Source of the DNA: Ustulina deusta
Taxonomy: Eukaryota > Ascomycota > Sordariomycetes > Xylariales > Xylariaceae
Length of the DNA: 64,000 nucleotides
NCBI GenBank assembly: GCA_023159155.1
Contig: JAJNNX010000017.1
Coordinates: 434,001 to 498,000, forward strand
Direction of reading: 5' to 3'
Shown here: piece by piece, positions 35,733 to 48,240 of the stretch
Layout: each line of letters begins with the position of its first letter
Position numbering within the stretch: position 1 is the first letter of the stretch
Position numbers and translations under genes: made by a program
Notes under the pieces: generated by a model
Told to the model about the DNA's origin: nothing
The model's database searches: none
What the model saw: only the letters and a program-made list of their open reading frames with translations

Positions 35733-38700
35733 TCATTCATCATCATCTTCGTTTTCATGACGCCCTCGCCTCCAGAAAAGAAGACCCCGGTTGGGTTTTG
35801 CTTCTTTGGCCTGCTCTTGTCTCTTTTTTCTCTGCTCTTCGGCAATTTCATTCAAAATATTCCGCACATTCCGTCGTGGTCGCTCTTGTCGTTTATGACA
35901 TGGTGGCAATTCGTTTAGAGGGGTGTCCCAGTCGGGGCGGTCTGCGGAATTCTGGGTGATGCTAGACAAAATAACCTGGGAATACTTGTCTTTCTGCGCC
36001 CCGTTCCCCCGTTTTCGAGAACAACGAGGCGCTATCTCTGTTGAGTAGGTCAGCCACCCTATACACATGTCAAATCTCTCTTTATCTCTAATCATGACGT
36101 AAGATTCGCAGAGATGAAACGGCGTACGAAAGATCCTGCGCAGAACGGGCTGGTCTGGAATAGGCATTGAAGGGAATGACCAAGCCAGATTCACGATTCC
36201 TCCGCAATTATCCGAGTGATCAACTTGACATGGCTGGATGTCCGATAGTTTTTGGGTCATTCCGTCCCATACAGTAGGGCTTAAATAATTATGGTCCTCA
36301 GCTTCATCAATGACTGCCACGGTCGTAACGGGAGAAACTGCAGACCTCCCGCTACCTATGCGTTTGGTGACATCGGACTGATGAAGACATATAGGAAAAC
36401 CACACCGCTGCCATACCGGTTCCCCCTATTCCATAGTATTAGTTGTAGCCATTCCTCAAACACAGAACACAAAACGTACGGCTTCCTGTTGAACATCTGT
36501 TCCGATGACCCACTCATAGCTCCCTCTTTCAACATTGATAGAAGCAGTCTCATAACTATCCAAAGCTGTCGTCAATCGCAGAGCGCTCATAGTTGGTAAT
36601 GGCTGACCATTATCACCTAAATCTGCCCCAAAGAGGAATTTGACGTTATGGGGAGTCTTAGGTCGTAAGCACTGATTCGAGTATTCGATCTCCAGCAAGT
36701 GAGTTTGGGTGTCTGGGTATGACTTTATAAGTGATTCAATGCCATCTGCCCGACCCAAATAGACGCACCCAGCCCATTGGCATGAGACAGCGAGTGTATC
36801 CCCAAGCCAACGTATTGAAGTTAGGCAGGCGAGAATAAACTGACGATGCGACTGTACCTTATCGTTTCGATCAACAAGAAGAAGACAATTTTCCCTCTCG
36901 CCCAGAGCCTCTGAGACGCGAGAGGCTACAGCTGGATGCCTGCCAAAAGGCAGAACCACGTCAGACCGTGCCAGACCGTGCCAGACCATATGATGTAAAT
37001 GATCCCCATATCAGTCCTTTCCTCGAGATCGTACACATCGCACCTGGACGGCCGTTGAGGGAGTTCTGCGATACGCTGAAGTCGAAAATTGACGGAGGAC
37101 ACCACGACCATGGTCCACTCCGCCTAATCGGAACCTCGCTGTGACAAAGATCATTGCAAAATATTTTACCAAAGTGTGTGAGTATTTGACGAGTAATCTG
37201 TGGACCAGTGGCAGCCGAATCAAACGACCGCAGACACATAAGCCCTGGGATAACGTGCCGATCTTTTTGCTATGATGTGACACGTGCACGCAAACTGAGA
37301 AGTAGGTCTCGTAGACTCGACATAGTTGTTCCACGAGACGCATCGCCTCTCAAGCGATGCATTATATCGGTAGCAATGAAATGGCCGTACCTTGCAATAG
37401 CGCCTCCTCGGTCGAGCATATGTTTTGCTCTGTGAAGACTGCGCTCATCTGCTACCTTAAGGTCCTTGACAGGGCCTATGCTTTCGGGCTCCCATGCAAG
37501 AATATCATCGTCTAGATCTTTGATTAATGGCGGGCCGTCTGGTCGTGATGGATTCTTGAAAAGCACTTTAACTGGATGCTTTCTCGATGCGAAAAGCTCG
37601 GCAGCTGTCCATCCTCTCGTAAACCACGACGATAGAACGAGCGCTACTGCTGGGCTACCGTCTGTGGCCCAGTTGAAATTAACTAGTTCTCTGTTATGTA
37701 CTAACGTGACGGCAGCATTTTCATAGTTCATTAACATAGTGTTGAGTGCTGTTGCCCTCGCCGGCCCCGTTGGAATGGAGATAGCATCCCACCAGATGCC
37801 GGAGCAGCCTAGCTGCCGGGCTATATTAGTGAAGTATTCGACTAGGCAAGCAGTTACTTCACCCGAACCGCCGGTGCCATCAGCCCAAACGTGGGAAATC
37901 GCCATGTATTTTTCTTGAGCTTCACACAACGAGGAAGGACTGTCAACTGTGTGCCAAGCGGTGGACACCCAGGTTGTTCGGTGTGCACTTAACGGGTCGT
38001 TATCTTGTGTAGTATCGAGTTTATTTCTTCGCTCACGTTCGGTCCTGAAATGGCTCGGATTTCGTTGGTGTCGTGACTCGGAAGAACCAGAGTCATGTCG
38101 GCTAATTTGTACCGCATCGCCAAGCACCCTGGAGACGATGTTCGCGGACGGATGCGGCGGGTGGTGGAGAAGTCGTTGCCTTCATCCGTGGGGTTTCGAA
38201 CGCCCTATCGAGAATCGCTCTTGGAAATATGACTACCTGACCACAATTTCCAGACTCGCATGTGTGACGCTGTGGTAAGAGGGTACTGTTCTGGTGACTC
38301 AACAAGCAGGATGCCTCTGTACACTCCTTGTGCTCGCTCGCTCGGCCTTCCCTTACAACCGTCCTCTGTAGCGCTATCGAAGAAATATGAGGGAAGTCAG
38401 CAAGTCCACCTGTCCCTAGCAGGCACACATTCCACAATCCGTTAGGACACAGACCGTGTGACCCGCATTTTCGTGTTATCTCAAAAGCCCTTTCTTCGTA
38501 TTGTGTTTTCAGAGTGAACAATAGACCTTCGAGCTTATTATAACCATCCTCTCTATCTCCGAAAAGCTGCAAGTGATCGCTCCAGTTTACGCCATAGGCG
38601 ATACGGTATGCCCATCGACACAAGTCCACCACGCCCACAAAGTCGACGCACATGGATCGGGGCAGATGACTGACATCCGTGATCATTGCTGGCAAAAAGT

Positions 38701-39281
38701 CCTTTCCTGATGCTCCGGCCACTGTGGCGCTCTTTTCGAAGAAAAACTGTGCCAGCTTCTGGTGCCATATGGAGCAGAGTGTCAAGCACCAGGTGGATTA
38801 CACTGGGTAACCAACAGGCCAGGGTCGTCACCACCAATGCCTCGAGGCCAGGCCAGCCGCATCGAGGAGCAGCCTTTTCAAGGGCGCGACGTCGCTGCTC
38901 GCAAGCGCTGGCGCCACATTCATTCATTTTAACCACCTTTGACATAACATACGTGCGCGCCAGTATTTCCTCACCAGGACAGTTAGGAAGATCGGGGAAG
39001 TGAACTGTTCGAAAAGGAAGTTTGTCATGATCCCCGTACTTGTGTTTATTATACGTCTCGGAGATTGACTCTCTTAACAACTGAAAAGCGTTGCATTCGT
39101 CATAGAACGCTGAGAACGACCTGAGGTTATTCACAATTGCTAACTGCTCGTTGTTGCATTCTCCGTCATTACGTTTCCCGTTCGATTCTGCGAGGAGCAG
39201 CAACGTGGCACGAGTGATACTCCTTCTCACTTTCATCTCTTCAACCCCCATGCAGACACCAGGAAGCTTGGTTTGGCACAT
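35733..39281 (-). pseudogene. HET (heterokaryon incompatibility) domain protein, apparently frameshifted
   Basis: HET domains act in fungal non-self recognition and can trigger cell death. The core is in the segment 38127-37284: KYMAISHVWADGTGG, GIWWDAISIP, ATALNTMLMNYENAAVTLVH and SSWFTRGWTAAELFASRK are the three family motifs in order. An intron 37283-37245 joins to FDSAATGPQITRQILTHFG and GPWSWCPPSIFDF. A 10-bp tandem duplication on the plus strand at 36962-36987 then shifts the frame into TGA; the expected continuation LARSDVVLPFGRHPAVASRV is in the next frame. A probable last intron (36470-36426) leads to the C-terminal exon ending RRGRHENEDDDE. Upstream exons (39281 to about 38130) are only partly resolved and need an intron or a second shift near 38800 and 38150. 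The first 400 residues are not assigned to a family. Confidence 0.65.
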
Positions 39282-40918
39282 GTTGGATGAAATATCAAGA
39301 GAACTAAATGCAGGGAGAGTGGCAATCCAGTAACACAGCTTAGATAGGCGCTACGGCTGATATGCTCTCAGGTAGATTGCCGGGCAGAAGCTAATATTCG
39401 CGAATGATGCCTGGATCGTTTGGTTGAGATTTAACGTAGGACCTTGGACACGTCTCGCTTCAGGAGAGTGTCACTCTGGGTTTGACGACAACCATTCGTG
39501 AAATTTATTGGAGATGCTCATGTCCCATGAAAATCGGCCGTAGTCAATGAGTATTAGTGGCGGAAAAGGAGTAATCCCTATATCCAGGTCCTGGAAATGA
39601 CGCGTGAGCGAAACACGATTCGGGAATTCCGGCTGCCATTGCTGCACAACTTCCGATATTCTGGTGTGCTCTATGCAAACTCGGACGCCTTAAACCATAG
39701 CCTGCCGCAGCTGAAACTCCTACCAGCCTCACAGGCGTTGTCTAAGTATGTACCGCGAACCACTCGCCTGGAGGTGCCCCCGATCAAAACACAAATGCGG
39801 GGTGTAGAGTGCGCATTCCTCGACCACTAACAGCTTGGCATGCAGTAATCTTTTCTGCTAAACCGTATTTAGAGAGCACTTACCTAAGCCATGGTCAGGG
39901 CTAGGGGTGACCTATAGACCCTAGAAACGAAGCCTTCCTTGCCTTTGCATTAAAGGGGCCTCTAGTTATCTTCGCTGCTTTTCTAGAGAGATGGTCTTAA
40001 CCCCCCCCGGCCAAAAAAAAGGAACCCAGACAAACAAGACCCGAAGTTTTTCACTTAAATCACTATTAAAAGTCAACGACTCTAGAATTTTCCCATCCCT
40101 CACAAATCTATTCACTGAAGTTATATGATCACATGGCCGCATACCCTCACCTGGAGAATATCAGACGCAGTTCATAGGTTAAGAAGGCAACATTTATTTA
40201 GTCTTGCTCCAAGCGAAGATGGAATATAATAATGTGGACAATTCATCAACATATTTAAGATTGCATGGGCTGGCCTGATTCGGCACATACGAATGCGAGC
40301 TCCAACTCAGTCTGTAAACTGAATGGTGCCTACATGAGTCAATCCAGAACATAAATTAGTTGACATACATGCCCATATTCTAAAAAGAAACAGGAAAAAA
40401 TAATAATATGATCTCTACGGGAAACCGGTGTGAAGAAGATAAATCTTTGACGGAATAGTATGAAAGGGGAAAGGGCAAGCCTAATATAAGCGGTGTAGAT
40501 CTTGGTTGTTTACTATAGAAGTCGCATTAATCTAGAAGGGTACGGCCCATTTTGATTTCTTGGGATGATATACCTAGGGTGTTGGTATGTGGTTAGAGGT
40601 ATGTATAATCCCGGAATATCCAAGGAATATGAAATAGTTCAATTCTCACAAGTAACAGCAGAAGCAAAGGAGAAATTGCAGCTTGATATAAGTATCTGAC
40701 TCGATCTAGTCATAAGTAGCTACATTCTGGATCGACCAAAAATTGCCAGATGTGTGATTTTATCTATCTGTGAGTTCCATCCACCACAGGTATTATGCCG
40801 AAGGCAAGGCGATAACCTTGTCCACATGACCACCGATGTTATATATCAAGCAAATTTCTGCGAAGCAAGTGTGGTATTGTGATCGCCTCCGATTCACAAA
40901 ATCTCATGTGTCACATTA
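39282..40918. other. intergenic region, AT-rich in part
   Basis: About 1.6 kb between the HET gene start and the mucin-like gene stop. A plus-strand frame at 39597-39830 has no recognisable feature. I see no RNA gene or repeat. It includes the presumed promoter of the HET gene. Confidence 0.4.
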
Positions 40919-43900
40919 TCAACGCCAAATCCCGACCAGGCTCATCAATTTTACCGCGGCTCGTCGACCCGTGACAGACCAATCGGGCTTCGTGATACCG
41001 TTGGGGACTCTAGACCGACATATCCCAGATTCGCAGCTGTCCTCGAACCAACCGAAAGTGAAATCATCCGCCCACCAGATAGCAGGTTTTCCGTCGACTT
41101 GCGCTTTGACAGTAACGGAGGTTATGTCATTAAAGCCAACGACGGTAATTGGTGTTAATGTGCAGTTCATTGCCTCTTCGCAAACAGGAACGCTGACCGT
41201 TTGCGACGTTACCTCGACGGCCACTTGTTTGAGTTGATCATATTTGAACCCCGTGAAGGTGAACGAACAGGGTACCTCCTTGGAATCGCAGCCAAGACTG
41301 ACTCTGGTGAAGTTGAATGAGAAGCAAGTGGCAAGTTGTTGAGGTCCAACGCTGATATCAGCTGTGTCTGGAGGTATTCCCGTTTGAGAAGTGTTGGAAA
41401 TGGATGAGGGAGTAAACTGAAGCATAAGATTACCGGAGGAGGGCTTAAAACGGGCAGCGGGTGGGGGGAGAACAGTGAAGCCGCCTGAGTAATAGAAACG
41501 GTGGTAGGGAGTGAATATCGGCATAGGCTTGGGGTCGTCTTTGGGACCCGCATTCTGGGGCGGAAGGTCATCAAACTAGAATGGGTCAGTGGGTGAGCTT
41601 CTTACTAGCTTATAATAGAGGATGCGACTCACATTCTGAGTGAAATTGCCCTGATTAGTAGGACCACCACAATAAGGGGTTTCGCTAGGTGCGAAAATGT
41701 CCTCACTTAAACGAGAAGAAAGGACAACGGTGGCCAAGGTTGATGGAGTATGAATGATTGCGTTGGGTAGAATATCGACTGTCGCGGGTGATCGCTTACT
41801 AACTGGGGCAGAACCGAATTCGTATCCACCGGGGGCAGACGTCGGTGATAGAGGGTTAGTTGCGGTGCTTCCGCCATTTTGAGTGCTAGCTTGTCCCGTT
41901 GGACTAGCTCCCGCGGGCGTCGAGGGCGCCACTTGATCACACCAGGAGAAAGTCATTGTTGAGATCACCATTGTTGTCATGGACAGGCAGCCAACAGGAG
42001 TCTCTGAACCAGAGCCTCCCGCAGGGCTGCTTGCAGATGGTGATGTGGCAGTTGCTTCGCTGGGCGAAGTTAAGGCAGGCGACAAGGGGGTTGAGGCTGA
42101 TTCACTCTGTTTGGTGGTTGAATCAGTACAGGAAGTGGTCTCGCTGGGATTGGAGCCTGCGCGGGGAGAGCTTGTGGATTCACTGGCAGGCCCTTCTTGA
42201 GAGGCAGACGTGGAAAAGTTCCAGCCACTGCTTGGTACAGATGAAAAAGGGCCCCGTGAAGGGCCAGTGGAAACAGGTGATGTGGAACCAGATTGTCCAG
42301 CACCTGGAGCCAGTGAAGATGATGGCGCTGTAGTCGTGCTCGGGGCGAGATGGGAGTTCGCGGCACTACTGCCCGATTCTTGAGAAGGGAAAAGAGTTGT
42401 TTCGCTCACTACAGGCGCCCCGTATCCGCCGCTTGGGCTGGGCTCAGTTTGAGCACCCGGGCCGCCGCCTGACGTGGTGGGATTGCCCGAAGGCTCAGAA
42501 GATCCGCCAGAAGGACTACCTTGGCCACCGGAAGGACCGCCTTGCCCAGCTGAGGTAGGGTTCGATGCACTGTTTGGATTTGCTGAGTTACTTTGGGTGG
42601 CTAGAGGAGATGGAGAGCCACCGCTGCCGGTGTTGCTAGGTTGAATTGGTATCTCAGACAAAGTCAAAGTAATTACTGGAAATGGTGAACCCCCTGTATT
42701 AGATGCTGATGGCACACCTGAAGCGCCAGGGCCGCTTTCAGTACAAGGCGAAGTGCTGGCTAGGGGACCACCTGGGTTGACAGATTCAGGCCATGGGCCA
42801 GATGAAGGAGATCCTGATTGACCGCCTGGGCCACCAGAAGAAGAGGGTGACCAAGGCCCGTTGGATGGGGAGCCAGATGGGCCTGCACCGTTCGGGCCAC
42901 CAGAAGTCTGAAAAGGTCCGGTTGATGGCGAACCTGATTGACCACCAGCAGGCTGCGAAGGGGACCAAGGGCCATTCGAAGGAGAGCCTGGCTGGCCTCC
43001 CTGGCCGCCAGCAGACTGGGTGGGCCGAGGACCGGATGATGGCCCTCCAGGTTGGCCTCCTTGACCTCCGGGGATGCCTGCACTCTGCGAAGGCGACCAT
43101 GGTCCGCCGCTTGGTGAGCCGAGTCCGTTCTCATCGCAAGATGAAGTGCCTTGGCTACCGGAGCCTGGGAGGTTACCGTTGCTTGGTGATCCTCCTGTAG
43201 CCGTTATAGTGAGGGTTTGCGGTTCGCCTTCTAACTGGCTTTGGGATGCAGGGATTGTAACAGTAAGAGTTTGAGGGGTTTGGCTTTGTCCAGATCCAGG
43301 ACCACCAGTTGCGCCGCTGGGGCTTCCAGAAGGGATAGTAACAGTGATGGTCTGGAGAGGCTGGGTTCCGCCCGGGCCTTCCTCCCCAGGGATAGTTAGG
43401 GTAAGAGTTTGGAGGGGTTGACTCTCACTAGGTGCACCGCCATTACCAGTGCCTGGCCCTGCTGGTACAGTAATGGTGACAGTGGGAAGAGGTTGGCTAC
43501 CACTGGGTCCTCCGGTACCACCCTGTTGGATGGATCCAGCACCATAATTGGTAGGGGACTGTCCAGGTACCGTGACAGTGAGCGTTGGTAGCGGCTGGCT
43601 CTGACCTTCACCACCGTTGGGGCCAGTTGGCGATCCATTGGGTGCTGGAAGAGTAAGGGTCTGAAGAGGTTGGCTTCCAGCTGACCCGCCGTTAGGGCCG
43701 TTTGGCGATCCGTTGGGTACGGTGACAGTTAGTGTTTGAAGGGGACCAGCGCCTCCGTTGGGTACGGTAATGGTGAGTGTTTGAAGTGGTCCGCTGCCAC
43801 CTGTACCACCGTTGGGCCCAGTGGGTGACTCGTTGGGTATAGTGACAGTAAGTGTCTGAAGGGGTCCGTTCCCGCCTGCGCCACTATTAGGTACGGTAAT

Positions 43901-46844
43901 AGTTAGTGTCTGCAGAGGTCCACTCTCAGTTGCACCGCCGCTGTTGGGTCCGGTTGGTGATCCGTTAGGCACGGTGACAGTTAGTGTCTGAAGAGGTCCG
44001 TTCCCACCTGTGCCTCCGTTAGGTACTGTGACGGTGAGTGTCTGAAGAGGTCCGTTCCCACCTGCACCGCCATTGGGTACAGTGACGGTGAGTGTCTGAA
44101 GAGGTCCGCTCCCACCTGTGCCACTATTAGGTACGGTAATAGTTAATGTCTGCAGAGGTCCGCTCCCAGTTGCACCGCCACTGTTGGGTCCGGTCGGTGA
44201 CCCGTTGGGTATAGTGACAGTAAGTGTCTGAAGGGGTCCGTTTCCGCCTGCGCCACTATTAGGTACGGTAATAGTTAGTGTCTGTAGAGGTCCGCTCCCA
44301 GTTGCACCGCCGTTGTTGGGTCCGGTCGGTGATCCGTTAGGCACGGTGACAGTGAGTGTCTGAAGAGGTCCGTTCCCGCCTGCACCGCCATTGGGTACGG
44401 TGACAGTTAGTGTCTGCAGAGGTCCGCTCCCAGTTGCACCGCCGTTGTTGGGTCCGGTCGGTGATCCGCTAGGCACGGTGACAGTTAGTGTCTGTAGAGG
44501 TCCGCTGCCACCTGCACCACCGTTGGGCCCAGTGGGTGACTCGTTGGGTATAGTGACAGTAAGTGTCTGAAGAGGTCCGTTCCCACCTGTACCTCCGTTG
44601 GGTACGGTGACAGTAAGTGTCTGAAGAGGTCCGCTCCCACTGCCTCCGTTGGGTACGGTGACGGTGAGTGTCTGAAGAGGTCCGCTCCCGCTGCCTCCGT
44701 TGGGTACGGTGATGGTGAGTGTTTGAAGAGGTCCGTTCCCACCTGCACCACCATTAGGTCCAGTCGGTAATCCATTGGGTGCAGTAACGGTGAGTGTCTG
44801 GGGAGATTGGCTTCCACCTGCACCACCATTAGGCCCAGTCGGTGATTCGTTGGGTGCGGTAACGGTGAGTGTCTGGGGAGATTGGCTTCCACCTGCACCA
44901 CCATTAGGTCCAGTCGGTGATCCATTAGGAACTGTGACGGTGAGGGTTTGGGGAGATTGGCTTCCACCTGCGCCACCATTAGGTCCAGTTGGTGATCCAT
45001 TAGGAATTGTGATGGTGAGGGTTTGGAGAGGTTCACTTCCACCTACACCACCGTTGGGACTACTTGGAGATCCGCCAGGGAATGTGATCGTGATTGTTGG
45101 TAGAGGCTGGTTACCCTCAGATCCACTGCCTCCATTGGGAGCTGTTCCTGTGTATTGGCCCGAAGGAGTGATGCCACCGAATGGGCTTAAAGGATTCTCG
45201 GTCTGAGATGGCGACGAGGAGATGCCGAAAGGACCAGAGAATGGGCCGGGCGGGACGGGCGGGATTGAAGTGGGAATGATGGACGCGCCACCTTGGCCAC
45301 CAGGACCATTGGGACTCCCAAGTGAGGGTCCACCTGAAGAAGGGGGGCTGGACACACCATTGCCACCATTAGGAACGGTAATAGTAATAGTGGATGGAGA
45401 TGTAGTAGTGGGATAATTGCCGGTGTCGTATGGAATGCCTGTTGGTTGGCTGTTGCCCGGACCGCCATTGCCTGAACCACCAGTTGGGATAGTTTCGGTA
45501 AAGGTAAAGGGGGGCCTGGGAGTAGGGCTTGTACCGATATTGGGATTCCCGCCAGGACCGCCTGAAACCCCGTTGGGCGAACCACCAGCTGGGATAGTCT
45601 TGGTGATAGTGAGTGGTGTAGGGTTTGTACCGATATTGGGATTACCACCAGGACCACCTGAACCCCCGTTGGGTGAACCGCTCGCCGGGATAGTCTCGGT
45701 GATAGTGAGTGGTGTGGGGTTTGTACCGATATTCGGGTTACCAGCAGAGCCGCCGGGACCACCGTTGGGTGAACCACCAGCCGGGATAGTCTCGGTGATA
45801 GTGAGTGGTGTGGGGTTTGTACCGATATTGGGATTACCACCAGGACCACCTGAACCCCCGTTGGGTGAACCACTCGCCGGGATAGTCTCGGTGATAGTGA
45901 GTGGTGTGGGGTTTGTACCGATATTCGGGTTACCAGCAGAGCCGCCGGGACCACCGTTGGGCGAACCACCAGCCGGGATAGTCTCGGTGATGGTGAGTGG
46001 TGTAGGGTTTGTACCGATATTTGGGTTATTACCAGGGCCGCCACTGCCAGGGCCATTTGTTTGACCAGGAGCACCACCAGAACCACCGCTTCCTGGCCCA
46101 CCGGCCGCTGGCTGGGTGACGGTAATAGTCTGCGGATGGCCGCCGTAATTGGTACCGGAGGGATTGGAACCCTGTGGAGAGACAATGGTGTAGGTGATAG
46201 TGCTAGGAGATGCTTGACCCGGGCCGGGAGGCAAAGTGAGAGTGAGGAAATCAGTAGACCAGACAGCAGGATTAGTCGCTGACAAGGGGGCGGGAGACCA
46301 GGGGAAGGGACCAGTACCAGATGGGAAATAAGATGTGACGGAAGGACCAGTGCCCGAGCCGCCTTGATTAGGGCCGCCTTGACCAGGACTACCAGGACCG
46401 GGAGGTATAGCTACGGTAACAGTAGAAACGACAGTTGAGATGGCAGTGGGAAGAACAGCAGGAGTGACAGTGATGAAGACAGTAGTAGTTGGCGGAACAG
46501 GACAAGTTCCGAGGCCAGGTGCGCTGCCAGGTCCATTGTTAGGACTCGAACCAGTACCAGGACCGGATCCAGTACCAGGGCCAGATCCAGTACCAGGGCC
46601 AGATCCAGTGCCAGGGCCTGACCCGCTGTTAGGATTATTTCCACCTCCAGAAGTGCCAGGCCTATGGAGTTCAGGTAAGTTAGCCTCAGCTTAATCAAGA
46701 GATGCAGCTCAATCTAACAAGAGAGGCAGTGCCGTTGGAGTAGTAAAAGAGAAACTGTACTTACGAATTGCCATACTGCTGAGCGGAGGATAGACCTGCG
46801 AGGCCAGCAGCCCCGAGGAGGCCCAGGAGGGCGTCAACACGCAT
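40919..46844 (-). CDS. large secreted mucin-like repeat protein with a conserved C-terminal domain
   Basis: Exons 46844-46765, 46661-41633 and 41575-40919 give 1921 residues. Residues 1-21 (MRVDALLGLLGAAGLAGLSSA) are a textbook signal peptide. The chain is dominated by Gly, Pro, Ser, Thr and Asn in three repeat families: a 32-residue unit PLTITETIPAGGSPNGG.. (about residues 230-420), about 25 units of the PLQTLTVTVPNG type (about 550-1200), and a GPWSPSQ/GGQGGQPG region (about 1210-1340). The last 218 residues are non-repetitive, with paired Cys and conserved-looking segments PIFTPYHRFYYSGGFTVLPP and KPAIWWADDFTFGWFEDSC. They resemble a fungal domain of unknown function that caps such secreted proteins (I believe DUF7371). 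No hydrophobic C-terminus for a GPI anchor is seen. A wall, adhesin or matrix role is inference. The minus-strand leader is very C/T-rich. Confidence 0.85.
43200..45110 (-). repeat. intragenic TLTVTVPNG-type tandem repeats
   Basis: The coding strand repeats units ending QTLTVTVPNG, with spacers alternating between short GGSGSGPL and longer SPTGPNGGAGGSGPL forms, about 25 copies. Copies are similar at the DNA level (for example tgtctgaagaggtccgctccc on the plus strand recurs many times with small changes), so expansion and contraction are expected. Confidence 0.85.
45531..46020 (-). repeat. intragenic 96-bp tandem repeat with 192-bp higher order
   Basis: The plus-strand string gtaccgatat starts at 45531, 45627, 45723, 45819, 45915 and 46011, exactly 96 bases apart each time. 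Units alternate between two versions (SGSPNGGSGGPGG and GGSPNGGPGGSAG in the protein), so a pair of units was duplicated as a 192-bp block. Confidence 0.9.
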
Positions 46845-48240
46845 GCTTGTTTGGCCGAGTGTAGTTGAAGGCCCGAACAGATGGTGGATGAAGGTCTAGA
46901 TGCTTGACTGGATGCTGATGGATGTGGGATAGATGCTGGTATGGCAAGTTATAACGAATGGCGGCGTATGGCGGATAGACGAGGGAGAGGGATGAGGAGG
47001 AAGATGAGAGGTGAGGAGGTGAGGAGGTGGAAACGAAGAGTTGGGATGGAGAGAGTCGAGGAGAGCGGATGGGAAAGGAATGAGTGGGAAAACAGGAGAG
47101 AAATTTTCTCTCTGGCTCGAAACACAAACTGTGTGTGCCCTACATGTCGTGCCTTCCCATGAAGAAAGTGAGCGCGTCATACGTTGAAGGAGAGGGAAGG
47201 CACATTGACAGTTCACGATGTCATTGGCCCTGTCGCCAGAACCCGAGCAGGTGCCTACACCATCCGCCCTGCCCATATTACTTATCCCGGCAGGCAGCAA
47301 GCCGCAGAGCCAGACGTGCCTCAGAGCACCTTCTCCTCGAAAATCAACATGGGAAAGCCCGACACGTCGAATGGAGGTATGCTGTAGACACTTCCCCACT
47401 CGCGCTATTTTCATCTCTAGAGACGGAAAGTGGGAGGCTGTAGGCGTGACAAGAATTATACAGCACATCTATGAGATAAGTTGTTAGTACTAGTACTTGC
47501 TTGATGAACACCTGGAGGGAGTCGGAACCACGACGAATTATGGGCGGTGTAATTACCAACGATATGACACTCCACAACACGCCGTCTCCCATTTTAGGTA
47601 GCACGTGTAGATGATGGGGAAGTATCTGAATGCGTAAATAGAATTGGGCTTCCTTGTTCAGTCCATCATGCGAAATTGGGAACATGACAAAATACCCATT
47701 ATGTCGAGACGACGGCTGTAATGCTATCAACGTAGGACTACGGTATTAGTACTGCCTGTTGCAAGCGCCCAGTAATGATACAGCGTACACGATAATCTAA
47801 ATCGATATTGAATGAAGACGAGATACATGCATGTAAGGACTTGGAGGTGGTACAACCTCCACGTGGTATCTAGAGAAGTAGCTCAACAAACAGTTAGATA
47901 TAGATGTGGAAGATATAGTTAGGAATGAGGTAGGTATTCTTGAAAAGCATTCATGGCCCCCGGCGAAGCATCTGGTAAAATATTGATGATTAGCCGGCAA
48001 TGACTCGACGGAGCCATATCTGGAGACGGGCTGAGTACGACAGAAGAGACAACACTTACATCGCATGCTTAGCTTCCAATTAAGGCACGAGGGCAATGCC
48101 GCAGGCAGCTGAGAATTATATCGGGTAGCGAAACGACAGATAGAACACGCGATACGGATTATCCAATAAAGCGAGAGAGATGTAGTTCGTCTTGATTTTG
48201 CTTCCGAAACCTATCAAGTCTATCACGCCTACAGTAGTCT
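46845..48240. other. promoter and leader region of the mucin-like gene; otherwise no gene
   Basis: A long purine-rich stretch on the plus strand at about 46960-47100 is C/T-rich on the transcribed strand, as in promoters and leaders of strongly expressed fungal genes. Overlapping frames of up to 190 codons here (for example 47468-46896, minus) read through this simple sequence and are not believed. Nothing else is recognised up to 48240. Confidence 0.45.

Noticed and set aside
45417..46064. Plus-strand open frame of 215 codons with regular repeats (LGEPPAGIVSVIVSGVG)
   Set aside because: It is the antisense of the 96-bp repeats of the mucin-like gene; a 96-base unit is a multiple of three, so all frames without a stop in one unit stay open.
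44485..46185. Long minus-strand frames offset from the mucin gene (185 and 332 codons)
   Set aside because: They are alternative frames through the same in-register repeats and lack a start context or signal peptide.
46896..47468. Minus-strand frame of 190 codons
   Set aside because: It reads through the C/T-rich leader and promoter of the mucin-like gene and has no recognisable domain.
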